From UBA1181 sp045601045 (GTDB taxonomy: Bacteria > Bacteroidota > Bacteroidia > Bacteroidales > Paludibacteraceae): a DNA stretch of 39,446 nt. Positions within the stretch are counted from its first letter, which is position 1. Every line of letters starts with the position of its first letter. Shown here in pieces: positions 23,888 to 32,035 of the stretch. The DNA lies in contig JAZRZA010000011.1 of NCBI GenBank assembly GCA_045601045.1, forward strand, positions 1 to 39,446, written 5' to 3'. The translations under genes and the position numbers were made by a program. The notes under the pieces are model-generated. The model did not search any database. It was not told the origin of the DNA and saw only the letters and a list, made by a program, of their open reading frames with translations.

Positions 23888-24880
23888 ATGATCACATACG
23901 CTCATTACTCCTATTTCTTGCTGCTACTTTTGCTGATACCGCTGGTGGCATGGTACATTTGGAGGAACAAGAAGACATCCGCCAGTCTGCAGATGTCATC
24001 CGTTGAATCATTCAAAGGAATACGGAAGAGTTACAAGGTATATCTATTACATCTTCCGTTCATTCTTCGTTTGGGCGCTATCGCCGCTTTGATTTTTGCA
24101 TTGGCCAGACCACAATCATCAGACAACCACTCCAACAAAAATGTGGAGGGTATCAATATCATGATGGCTTTGGATATCTCTGGAAGTATGGAGGCGGAGG
24201 ATCTCCAGCCTACTCGTTTGGAAGCGGCCAAGAATGTCGGCAAAGAGTTTGTCATGGCACGCCCCAACGATAACATCGGACTGGTGGTTTTCGCTGGAGA
24301 GAGTTTCACGCAAAGTCCGCTCACGACAGACAAGAACGCATTGATCGACCGTCTGAATGGTGTAAACAACGATCTCATCGAAGATCAAGGAACCGCCATT
24401 GGACTTGGTATCGCCAATGCCGTCAATAGGATCAAGGACGTCGACGCGCCTTCAAAAGTCATCATTCTTCTTACCGACGGTTCCAATAACAGAGGTGAAA
24501 TCGATCCGATGACCGCCGCCGACCTGGCCGCCACATTTAACATCAAGATCTACACCATTGGTGTGGGAACAACTGTGGGCCAAGCGCCTATACGCGTCAA
24601 AACCGCGATGGGTTATCAAAAACAAATGATGGATGTGGATATCGACGAGGTTACCCTTGATAAAATCGCCAAGAAGACTGGTGGTAGGTATTTCCGTGCG
24701 ACGGATAACAAATCCTTGCATTCCATCTACCAAGAGATTGATAAATTAGAGAAAACAAAAATTCAAGTGACTGAATATTGCAAAAAGAACGAAGAGTATC
24801 TAGTATTCGCCATCTGGGCGTTAGGACTTCTTCTTTTAGAGATTCTTTTGAGAAAAACAGTATTACGCCACATTCCATAA
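23888..24880 (+). CDS. batA: BatA, membrane-anchored VWA protein
   Basis: A 330-residue inner-membrane protein. Two N-terminal membrane helices (about 8-24 and 54-72), then a cytosolic or periplasmic VWA domain with a complete metal-ion adhesion site: DISGS (96-100), Thr169 in QGTAIG, and Asp197 in LLTDGSN. A third helix is near the C-terminus (about 308-326). In Bacteroides fragilis the bat genes aid oxygen tolerance and fitness. The paralogous batB follows after 15 bp. The pair shares ALDIS, VVFAG and TTD blocks, so they arose by duplication and may form a heteromeric complex. Confidence 0.94.
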   Translation: MITYAHYSYFLLLLLLIPLVAWYIWRNKKTSASLQMSSVESFKGIRKSYKVYLLHLPFILRLGAIAALIFALARPQSSDNHSNKNVEGINIMMALDISGSMEAEDLQPTRLEAAKNVGKEFVMARPNDNIGLVVFAGESFTQSPLTTDKNALIDRLNGVNNDLIEDQGTAIGLGIANAVNRIKDVDAPSKVIILLTDGSNNRGEIDPMTAADLAATFNIKIYTIGVGTTVGQAPIRVKTAMGYQKQMMDVDIDEVTLDKIAKKTGGRYFRATDNKSLHSIYQEIDKLEKTKIQVTEYCKKNEEYLVFAIWALGLLLLEILLRKTVLRHIP

Positions 24881-24895
24881 AGGAGGAAGATAGAT

Positions 24896-25921
24896 ATGCT
24901 ATTCAAATTCGCCAATCCTGAATATTTGCCATTACTGGTCACGATTCCAGTAATCACCATCGGATTCATCGCCGTCAGAATCGACAGGAGTCGAAAGATC
25001 AAGAAATTCGGAGACAAGGATCTTGTAAATGCCTTGATGCCAGGTGCATCAAACGGCAGACCGATTACAAAATTCATCCTGCTGATGATCGCGCTAGCAT
25101 GCATCATCTTTACCATGGCAAGACCTCAATTCGGTTCCAAGTTGGAAACCGTAAAAAGAAAGGGAGTCGAGGTAATGGTGGCTTTGGACATATCCAACTC
25201 CATGCTGGCTCAAGACATCAAACCCAATAGATTAGAACGTTCGAAAAACATGCTATACCAAATTCTGGATGCCATGGAGAACGACAAAATAGGTGTGGTC
25301 GTCTTTGCGGGAACCTCCTTCACACAACTTCCTATCACAACGGATTACCAATCATCCCGAATGTTCATCTCCACCATCTCGCCTAAACTGATTCCGACAC
25401 AAGGCACAGCGATAGGTAGCGCGATTGAGATGGCCAGCAAAGCATTCTCAACGAATCAGGAATGTGGAAAATCCATTATCGTCATCACCGACGGAGAGAA
25501 CCACGAAGATGATGCGGAGAAAGCAGCCATGGAGGCCGCTGCAAAGGGTATCCAGGTCAATGTCGTGGGAATAGGTTCGACAACAGGCGCACCCGTTCCA
25601 ATTGAAGGTACTGGAGACTACATAAAGGATAAGACCGGCAACTATATCACCTCCGCCTTAAACGAGGAGATGTGCCTTCGCATAGCCAAGGCCGGCCAAG
25701 GAACCTATGTACGCGCAGACAACAGCAACAATGCGTTAAAAGAGATTCAAGATAAAATCAACAAGGTGGCCAAGACAGATGTGGAGACGAAGGTATACTC
25801 CGAATACGAGGAAAAATATCCATTCCCCGCATGGATTGCCCTAATCATTTTATTTATTGAATTCTTCATCATGGAGAAAAAAAACAGGTTGTTCAAGAAT
25901 TTCAAACTATTTGAAAAATAA
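24896..25921 (+). CDS. batB: BatB, membrane-anchored VWA protein
   Basis: A 341-residue paralogue of BatA with the same layout: membrane helices at about 10-27 and 58-75, a VWA domain with DISNS (98-102), QGTAIGSAIE (169-178) and IITDGENHEDD (195-205 region), and a C-terminal helix (about 310-330) ending in a basic tail. The metal-ion site is intact. A clear ribosome site AGGAGG lies before the start (24882-24887), one of the few Shine-Dalgarno sequences in this window. Confidence 0.94.
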   Translation: MLFKFANPEYLPLLVTIPVITIGFIAVRIDRSRKIKKFGDKDLVNALMPGASNGRPITKFILLMIALACIIFTMARPQFGSKLETVKRKGVEVMVALDISNSMLAQDIKPNRLERSKNMLYQILDAMENDKIGVVVFAGTSFTQLPITTDYQSSRMFISTISPKLIPTQGTAIGSAIEMASKAFSTNQECGKSIIVITDGENHEDDAEKAAMEAAAKGIQVNVVGIGSTTGAPVPIEGTGDYIKDKTGNYITSALNEEMCLRIAKAGQGTYVRADNSNNALKEIQDKINKVAKTDVETKVYSEYEEKYPFPAWIALIILFIEFFIMEKKNRLFKNFKLFEK

Positions 25922-25930
25922 CATTACACA

Positions 25931-26863
25931 ATGGACAAGAAATATCTCATCCTTATCGGAGGAATCGTTGCGGCTGTCATCGCGATGATTATTTTCAACA
26001 TCCGTAATATAGATAATTTTTCATTTTACCAAACGGATGATATCATCAAGAAAGGCAACAAGGAATTCGACAAGAAGCAATATAACAACGCGCTGAAAGA
26101 GTACAAGAAGGTGGATCTATACGATACCATCAATTATGGCGCGGAATACAATGAGGCCAATAGTGACTACGAAATGGCGAACTATCAATTAGCGGATTCC
26201 ATCTATAAGAATGCCGCACGCCTCTATTTGGTCAACAACATGGACAAGAAAGAGATGGTGGATGACGAGGAACTCGCTCGTATCTACCATAACAAAGGTA
26301 ATGCCAATATGAAGCAGACAATGCCCATCGATTCCGTCATGCTATTTAAAGAGATGATGGATAAAATGTCTGAAGAGAGCGGCAACCAACAAATGTTTCA
26401 AAACGCCTACCCTTCGTTGGCGAAAAGTTGGGAGAAGTCCAAGAACGCCATAGAAGATTACAAGAACTCACTGAGAAGAGACGCTCAAAGTGACAGCACC
26501 CGCTACAACCTCGCGTTGGCCCAAGATTACGAAAAGAGATTACGTGATATTCTACAAAACATCACGCCACCTCAGAACCAAAACCAACAGAATCAACAAG
26601 ACCAGCAAGATCAACAAAATCAAAAGGATCAACAGAATCAAGACAATCAACAAAACGGTCAAGACGACAAAGAGGACGAAAGGAAAGAGACCAACGAGAA
26701 GGGTAACCAAAAAGATGACCAGATCCCAGACCTCTCGAAGGAGAGCGCTGAACAAATCTTGAAAGCGATAGAGAAGGATGAAGAAAACACATTAAAAAAG
26801 ATTCCTTTGCTCAACAAAGGCCAACAAGGTAAACAACGCAGACACATCGAGAAGAATTGGTAA
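25931..26863 (+). CDS. batC: BatC, TPR protein with Gln/Asn-rich segment
   Basis: A 310-residue protein with an N-terminal membrane anchor (about 5-23, LILIGGIVAAVIAMIIF) and tetratricopeptide-like helices (about 40-205: FDKKQYNNALKEYKK, YNLALAQDYEKRL). A low-complexity tract rich in Gln, Asn, Asp and Lys follows (about 214-265), then a short C-terminal helix and a basic end, RRHIEKNW. TPR repeats usually hold protein complexes together, here probably the BatA/BatB assembly. The tract is encoded by CAA/AAC/GAT repeats and is likely to vary between strains. A promoter for batD lies just after it. Confidence 0.9.
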   Translation: MDKKYLILIGGIVAAVIAMIIFNIRNIDNFSFYQTDDIIKKGNKEFDKKQYNNALKEYKKVDLYDTINYGAEYNEANSDYEMANYQLADSIYKNAARLYLVNNMDKKEMVDDEELARIYHNKGNANMKQTMPIDSVMLFKEMMDKMSEESGNQQMFQNAYPSLAKSWEKSKNAIEDYKNSLRRDAQSDSTRYNLALAQDYEKRLRDILQNITPPQNQNQQNQQDQQDQQNQKDQQNQDNQQNGQDDKEDERKETNEKGNQKDDQIPDLSKESAEQILKAIEKDEENTLKKIPLLNKGQQGKQRRHIEKNW

Positions 26864-26879
26864 ACCCCGGTTCTCATAG

Positions 26880-26910
26880 TTGAGTAATACGCATTTTTTT
26901 TGTAATTTTG
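26880..26910 (+). promoter_or_regulatory. Internal promoter upstream of batD
   Basis: TTG (26880-26882) is followed after 20 bases by TAATTTTG (26903-26910), a full match to the Bacteroides promoter pattern. It sits in the 69-bp gap between batC and batD, the longest gap in the bat block, and would let batD-batE-parE-rpiB be expressed apart from moxR-batC. Confidence 0.65.
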
Positions 26911-26932
26911 CAGAAAGAAAATTAAATATACG

Positions 26933-28747
26933 ATGAAGAATAAAATCATATTGACACTACTTCTTTGGATAAGCGGTTTAACCTGCCTATTCGCAGCGGG
27001 AAATGTCACTTTTCAAGCACTGGCACCCACACAGGTAGCTGTAAACCAACAATTTAAGTTGGAATATACCATTACAAACGCTACCCCGTCCTTGTCTCAA
27101 CCAAATTTGAATGATTTCAACGTGCTTATGGGACCTCAAACCCAACGAGGACAAAGCATGACTATCATCAACGGCAAAGTGGACCAACAGACCAATATGG
27201 TGATCACCTACATTCTAGCCCCAAAGAAAGAGGGAACATTCACCATCTCCCCAATCAGCTTCAAAAACGACGGAGAGACAGTCATGTGTAACGCGGTGAC
27301 AATCAAAGTAGTAGCTGCAGGACAAGCCAATTCGCAACAAAGCGGCGCGGCTGCGGTGCAAAATGGCAGAAACATCAGCAACTCATCCGCGACAGAGGCG
27401 TTTGTAAAAACGACCTACTCAAAAAAAAGTGTTTATGAGCAAGAGGAGATCATCGCGACCATCAAACTTTACCACAAGGGTAACGTGGTACAAATTGAAG
27501 ACGCGAAACTTCCGGAATACAAAGGTTGCATCTCCAAAGAGTTGCAGTTAAAGAAAGAGGAACGTCCGGGTGAAGAGGTGGTCGATGGCGTAAGATATGC
27601 CACCTATATTTTGAAGAAGACCATTTTGTACCCGCAAAAAAGTGGACAATTGGAGATTGAGAAGGGAGAGCTCTCCACCATCATGGAGATTCAAACCAGA
27701 CCTTCCGGATGGGACTTCGACAGTTTCTTCAATACAGCGAGAAGGGTAAGAAAAATCATACCATTCGAGGGAACAAAATTGGATGTGAAGCCTTTGCCAG
27801 AGGGAAAACCAGCAGACTTCAACAATGCGGTAGGTTCCTTCAAAATGGAGAGCAGCATCAGCAACACCGAGGTGAAAGCATTCGAACCTATCACCATCAA
27901 GGTGAAAATCAGTGGTACAGGTAACATCAAGTACATCAAGAGTCCTACCTTCAATTTCCCAACTGATTTCGATGTGTACGAACCCAAGGAGAATACAAAA
28001 ATCAACGGCAACTCAGGAACCAGAGAAATCGATTATCTGATTATTCCTCGCCACGCCGGTGAGTTTGAGATCCCCGCAGCCTCTTTCTCCTACTTTGATT
28101 TGAATTCAAAGAGATACAATACTTTGAAAACAGAGAGCTTCTCCCTAAAAATCGAGAAAGGAGAAAACAACGGAGAGAACACCCAAGTGGTCACCAACTT
28201 CGCCACAAAAGAGAACGTTCAATTCCTTGGCAAGGATATCCGCTTCATCAACACGCAAAACACCAAGGTGGAACCAAAGGTGAAGGATATCTACGGCACA
28301 TTCGGCTTTTGGATGTGGTACCTCATTCCACTGATCATTTTCATCGTATTGGTTATACTTTACAGAAAGCAAATCAAGGAGAACGCCAACATCGCCCTTG
28401 TGAAAAACAAGAGGGCTAACAAGCAAGCGAAGAAACGTTTGAAGCAAGCGGAGGCTTTCATGCAACAAGACAATAAGGAACACTTCTACGAGGAGATCGC
28501 CAAAGCCCTTTGGGGATACACCAGCGATAAACTGAACATTCCAATGTCGGAGTTGAACAAAGAGACCATCGAATCAGAGTTGCAAGATCGTCAAGTGAAC
28601 GAAGAGACCATCAAGAAATTCATGGAGATTCTTCACACCTGCGAGTTCGCAAGGTACGCTCCATCCGCAAGCGGCACCACAATGGAGGATCTTTACAACC
28701 AAACAGCGGATGTGATTGGTATATTGGAAGAACAAGTAAGAAAGTAA
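26933..28747 (+). CDS. batD: BatD, periplasmic beta-domain protein with one membrane helix
   Basis: A 604-residue protein. A signal peptide (1-21, LLLWISGLTCLFA) is followed by several immunoglobulin-like beta domains (about 22-440) with the family-typical FVKTTYSKKSVYEQEEI (about 156-172) and Gly-rich strand repeats. A membrane helix (about 463-480, LIPLIIFIVLVILY) leads to a basic, helical cytosolic tail that contains the YEEIAKALWGY / FARYAPS module (about 515-578) also found in the 326-residue protein of this operon. BatD presumably links envelope events to the MoxR/VWA machinery (inference). Confidence 0.93.
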   Translation: MKNKIILTLLLWISGLTCLFAAGNVTFQALAPTQVAVNQQFKLEYTITNATPSLSQPNLNDFNVLMGPQTQRGQSMTIINGKVDQQTNMVITYILAPKKEGTFTISPISFKNDGETVMCNAVTIKVVAAGQANSQQSGAAAVQNGRNISNSSATEAFVKTTYSKKSVYEQEEIIATIKLYHKGNVVQIEDAKLPEYKGCISKELQLKKEERPGEEVVDGVRYATYILKKTILYPQKSGQLEIEKGELSTIMEIQTRPSGWDFDSFFNTARRVRKIIPFEGTKLDVKPLPEGKPADFNNAVGSFKMESSISNTEVKAFEPITIKVKISGTGNIKYIKSPTFNFPTDFDVYEPKENTKINGNSGTREIDYLIIPRHAGEFEIPAASFSYFDLNSKRYNTLKTESFSLKIEKGENNGENTQVVTNFATKENVQFLGKDIRFINTQNTKVEPKVKDIYGTFGFWMWYLIPLIIFIVLVILYRKQIKENANIALVKNKRANKQAKKRLKQAEAFMQQDNKEHFYEEIAKALWGYTSDKLNIPMSELNKETIESELQDRQVNEETIKKFMEILHTCEFARYAPSASGTTMEDLYNQTADVIGILEEQVRK

Positions 28748-28751
28748 GGTT

Positions 28752-29504
28752 ATGAAAAAGATGATCGTATTGCTCGCACTAGCGTTTACCACGCTGCTAT
28801 CATACGCTGGTATCTCCGAGAAGATGGTGCTTGCTAATGACGCATACAAAAGCGAGAAATATAAATTAGCGGACAGTCTCTATACCGAAGTGCTTAACAA
28901 CGAAGGAGAATCCTCCGCTTTGTATTACAATTTGGGTAACGCGAAGTACAAACAAAACGAGATCGCTTACGCGATTCTCAACTACGAGAGAGCCCTAAAA
29001 TTGGATCCAAAAAACGAAGACGCTAAATTCAATTTGGAAATGGCGAGAGCGCAAACCGTAGACAAAATTGAATCTTTGGAGAAGTTCGTTTTAACAGAGT
29101 GGAACGAATCCATCCAGAATGGCACCTCTTCCAATGGTTGGGCAAGATGGAGTATCGCAGCCTTCATCATCACGCTAACCCTTTGTGGTGTCTATATGTT
29201 CTCACCCAAAGTTTTATTTAAAAAGATAGCCTTCTTCTCTGGTATCATCACCCTACTCTTTTGCATCATCTCATTCTGCTACGCAAGAGCGCAAAGCAAT
29301 GAGAAAACAGAGAATGAATACGCGATCATCGTCGCTCCAACCGTTACTGGCAAGAGCGCGCCGGATGATGGAGGTACAGATTTGTTCGTGTTGCATGAGG
29401 GAACCAAAGTGCGTGTAAAAAGCAAATTGGGTAAATGGATGGAGATTCAAATGGAGGATGGCAACGCATCCTGGATCAAATCCGAAAAGGCAGAGATTAT
29501 TTAA
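28752..29504 (+). CDS. batE: BatE, TPR and SH3-like domain membrane protein
   Basis: A 250-residue protein beginning 4 bp after batD. A signal peptide or anchor (1-19) precedes TPR repeats (about 20-100: YKLADSLYTEVL, LYYNLGNAKYKQNEIAYAIL, NYERALKLDPKNEDAKFNLE). Two membrane helices follow (about 135-152 and 159-177), then a bacterial SH3-like domain (about 190-250) with the pattern LHEGTKVRVKSKLGKWMEIQ. Such SH3 domains often bind peptidoglycan or peptides. It is the last classical member of the Bat set. Confidence 0.92.
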   Translation: MKKMIVLLALAFTTLLSYAGISEKMVLANDAYKSEKYKLADSLYTEVLNNEGESSALYYNLGNAKYKQNEIAYAILNYERALKLDPKNEDAKFNLEMARAQTVDKIESLEKFVLTEWNESIQNGTSSNGWARWSIAAFIITLTLCGVYMFSPKVLFKKIAFFSGIITLLFCIISFCYARAQSNEKTENEYAIIVAPTVTGKSAPDDGGTDLFVLHEGTKVRVKSKLGKWMEIQMEDGNASWIKSEKAEII

Positions 29505-29541
29505 TTAGAAAAATATAGAAATACCGCATAAGCATATCGTC

Positions 29542-31443
29542 ATGGCAGAATTGGAATTTAACGAATCAACGGCATCTAGTGTACAATATAACGAAGATAA
29601 CATCAAGACGCTCGAAGGACTTGAGCATGTGAGACTTCGTCCTGGAATGTACATTGGTAAGTTGGGCGACGGATCCCACTACGACGACGGTATCTATGTC
29701 CTTCTGAAGGAGGTACTGGACAACAGTATCGACGAGTTTAGAATGGGGGCCGGTAAGAAAATCGAGATATCCCTAAAAGAGGGTGTCATCACCGTAAGAG
29801 ATTATGGACGCGGTATTCCGCTCGGAAAAATGGTAGAGGCCGTCTCCATGATGAATACAGGTGGTAAATACGACAGTAGTGCCTTCAAGAAATCCGTCGG
29901 TTTGAATGGTGTCGGTACCAAGGCGGTCAATGCGCTTTCCGAATCATTCCGCGTGCAGAGTTTCAGAGATGGAAAAACCAGAATCGCTGAATTTTGCCGA
30001 GGCAAATTGGTGAACGACACAGGCATCATCGATGGCGAGGGAGAGAACGGAACCATTACCACTTTCAAACCGGACAACGATCCGAAAATCTTCGCCAACT
30101 ACAAGTTCAAAGAGGATTTCATTGAGGAAATGCTCCGCAACTATACCTATTTGAACAATGGATTAGCCATGGAGTTCAATGGACAGAAGTTCGTATCCAA
30201 GAAGGGACTATTTGATCTTTTGAACACCAAATTGGTGGAGAATCCCCTCTACCCTATCATCCATTTCAAAGACCAAGATATTGAGATCGCCTTTACCCAT
30301 TGTATCCAATATGGAGAGGATTACTACTCTTTCGTGAATGGTCAATACACCACCCAAGGTGGTACCCACCAATCAGCCTTTCGTGAGGCGTTAGGTAAAA
30401 CCATCAAGGAGTTTTACAATAAGAATATGGATTTGACAGATATCCGACAAGGAATTGTCGCTGCCATTGCCATCAACGTGGAGGAACCCGTGTTTGAGAG
30501 CCAGACAAAAACCAAACTGGGATCTCGTGACATGAGTCCAAACGAAGGATCCGTTTCCGTCAACAAATTCGTCAATGACTTTGTCAAGGAGCAATTGGAC
30601 AACTTCCTCCATAAAAACCAAACCGTCGCGGATATTCTTCTAAAGAAGATCCAGGATGCGGAGAAAGAGAGAAAAGCTATTGCGGGTATTACCAAGACGG
30701 CCAAAGAGCGTTTGAAGAAGGTTAGCCTTTGCAACCGTAAATTGAGAGATTGCCGTATACATTACAGCGACACCAAGGGCGACCAAGATATGAAGGAGAA
30801 GACCTCCATCTTCATCACCGAGGGAGACTCTGCGAGTGGATCCATCACCAAGAGCCGCGACGCCAATCTCCAAGCGGTATTCTCCCTTCGTGGAAAGCCT
30901 GAGAACAGTTATGGAAAAACACGTAAATTGGTCTATGAGAACGAGGAGTTAAATCTGCTCCAAGCTGCTCTGAACATTGAAGACGGCATGGAGGGGCTTC
31001 GCTACAACAAGGTGATTATCGCGACCGATGCCGATGTGGATGGAATGCACATCCGTTTGTTGCTATTGACCTTCTTCCTACAATTCTTCCCCGACTTGGT
31101 CAGAAACGGCCACGTATACATCTTAGAAACGCCACTCTTCCGTGTTCGAGATAAGAAACAGACCTTCTACTGCTACTCCGATGAGGAACGATTGGAGGCA
31201 ATCAAGAAGATCGAGAAGAGCGGTTCTAAGGTGGAGATCACCCGATTCAAGGGATTGGGAGAGATTTCACCAGAGGAGTTCAAGGGATTCATCGGAGAGA
31301 ATATCAAGTTGGAGCCAGTCAATATCCGCAAAGAGGACGATTTGAGCCACATGCTTGAATTCTATATGGGTAACAACACCCAACAACGCCAAGACTTCAT
31401 CATTGACAACCTGGTCATCGAGGAGGACGCGCCAAACGAATAA
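29542..31443 (+). CDS. parE: DNA topoisomerase IV subunit B
   Basis: A 633-residue ATPase subunit of a type IIA topoisomerase, which works with a ParC partner not in this window to unlink daughter chromosomes. GHKL ATPase motifs: EVLDNSIDE (57-65), DYGRGIP (87-93), GLNGVGTKAVN (120-130) and the transducer lysine motif QTKTKLGS (321-328). TOPRIM motifs: EGDSASGS (427-434) and DADVDG (496-501); PLFRV and FKGLGE follow. Length and lack of a long TOPRIM insert fit ParE, but GyrB of Bacteroidota is also short, so the ParE name is likely rather than certain. It lies 37 bp after batE in the same direction. Confidence 0.85.
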   Translation: MAELEFNESTASSVQYNEDNIKTLEGLEHVRLRPGMYIGKLGDGSHYDDGIYVLLKEVLDNSIDEFRMGAGKKIEISLKEGVITVRDYGRGIPLGKMVEAVSMMNTGGKYDSSAFKKSVGLNGVGTKAVNALSESFRVQSFRDGKTRIAEFCRGKLVNDTGIIDGEGENGTITTFKPDNDPKIFANYKFKEDFIEEMLRNYTYLNNGLAMEFNGQKFVSKKGLFDLLNTKLVENPLYPIIHFKDQDIEIAFTHCIQYGEDYYSFVNGQYTTQGGTHQSAFREALGKTIKEFYNKNMDLTDIRQGIVAAIAINVEEPVFESQTKTKLGSRDMSPNEGSVSVNKFVNDFVKEQLDNFLHKNQTVADILLKKIQDAEKERKAIAGITKTAKERLKKVSLCNRKLRDCRIHYSDTKGDQDMKEKTSIFITEGDSASGSITKSRDANLQAVFSLRGKPENSYGKTRKLVYENEELNLLQAALNIEDGMEGLRYNKVIIATDADVDGMHIRLLLLTFFLQFFPDLVRNGHVYILETPLFRVRDKKQTFYCYSDEERLEAIKKIEKSGSKVEITRFKGLGEISPEEFKGFIGENIKLEPVNIRKEDDLSHMLEFYMGNNTQQRQDFIIDNLVIEEDAPNE

Positions 31444-31464
31444 AAATAATAATACAATATACAA

Positions 31465-31914
31465 ATGAAGGATTTAAAAGAGATGGTGGTTGGTATTTGC
31501 AACGACCACGCAGGAGTAGAGGTTAAAGAGTACATCATCGAACAACTCGGTACAGAGGTGCAAGCATTTGTGAACTTCGGAACCAACACGACTGACAGTT
31601 GCGACTATCCTGACTTTGCCCACCCAATGGCAGAGGCTATTGAATCAGGCAAATGCGACTTAGGTATCGCTATCTGCGGCACAGGAAATGGCATCTCCAT
31701 GACCTGCAACAAACACCAAGCCATTCGCGCTGCCCTCTCTTGGGAGGTGGAGATCGCTAAATTAGGCCGTCAACACAACAACGCCAACGTCGTAGGCATC
31801 CCAGCCCGTTTTATCTCCAAAGAAAAAGCGCTAGAAATCGTAAAAGCCTTTTTAACCACAGACTTTGAGGGAGGAAGACACGAAAGAAGAGTAGAAAAAA
31901 TCGCGGTGAAGTAA
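31465..31914 (+). CDS. rpiB: Ribose-5-phosphate isomerase B (RpiB/LacAB family)
   Basis: A 149-residue enzyme that interconverts ribose 5-phosphate and ribulose 5-phosphate in the pentose phosphate pathway. Motifs: NDHAG (13-17) near the N-terminus, the catalytic-cysteine loop ICGTGNGISM (70-79, Cys71), NKHQAIRAA (82-90) and RQHNNANV (102-109) with the ring-opening histidine. Length is normal. It begins 21 bp after parE and is the last gene of the plus-strand block; the perfect hairpin at 31999-32035 ends transcription. Confidence 0.94.
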   Translation: MKDLKEMVVGICNDHAGVEVKEYIIEQLGTEVQAFVNFGTNTTDSCDYPDFAHPMAEAIESGKCDLGIAICGTGNGISMTCNKHQAIRAALSWEVEIAKLGRQHNNANVVGIPARFISKEKALEIVKAFLTTDFEGGRHERRVEKIAVK

Positions 31915-31998
31915 GGCAAACAGAAGAGTATAGTAAAATACTTCCTAACAGGAGAAATCACCTTGATAGGAAGGCACGAATATACTATCGATAGACAT

Positions 31999-32035
31999 TT
32001 GACACAGAAAAGTTGCATATACTTTTCTGTGTCAA
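31999..32035. terminator. Bidirectional hairpin between rpiB and the viaA-like gene
   Basis: TTGACACAGAAAAG (31999-32012) and CTTTTCTGTGTCAA (32022-32035) form a perfect 14-bp stem with a 9-base loop. It serves two convergent operons. The stop codon of the minus-strand gene (32034-32032) lies inside the stem. Confidence 0.7.

Noticed and set aside
29542..31443. Naming the topoisomerase gene gyrB
   Set aside because: Sequence style and length fit ParE of Bacteroidota better, though only a tree with both paralogues would settle it.
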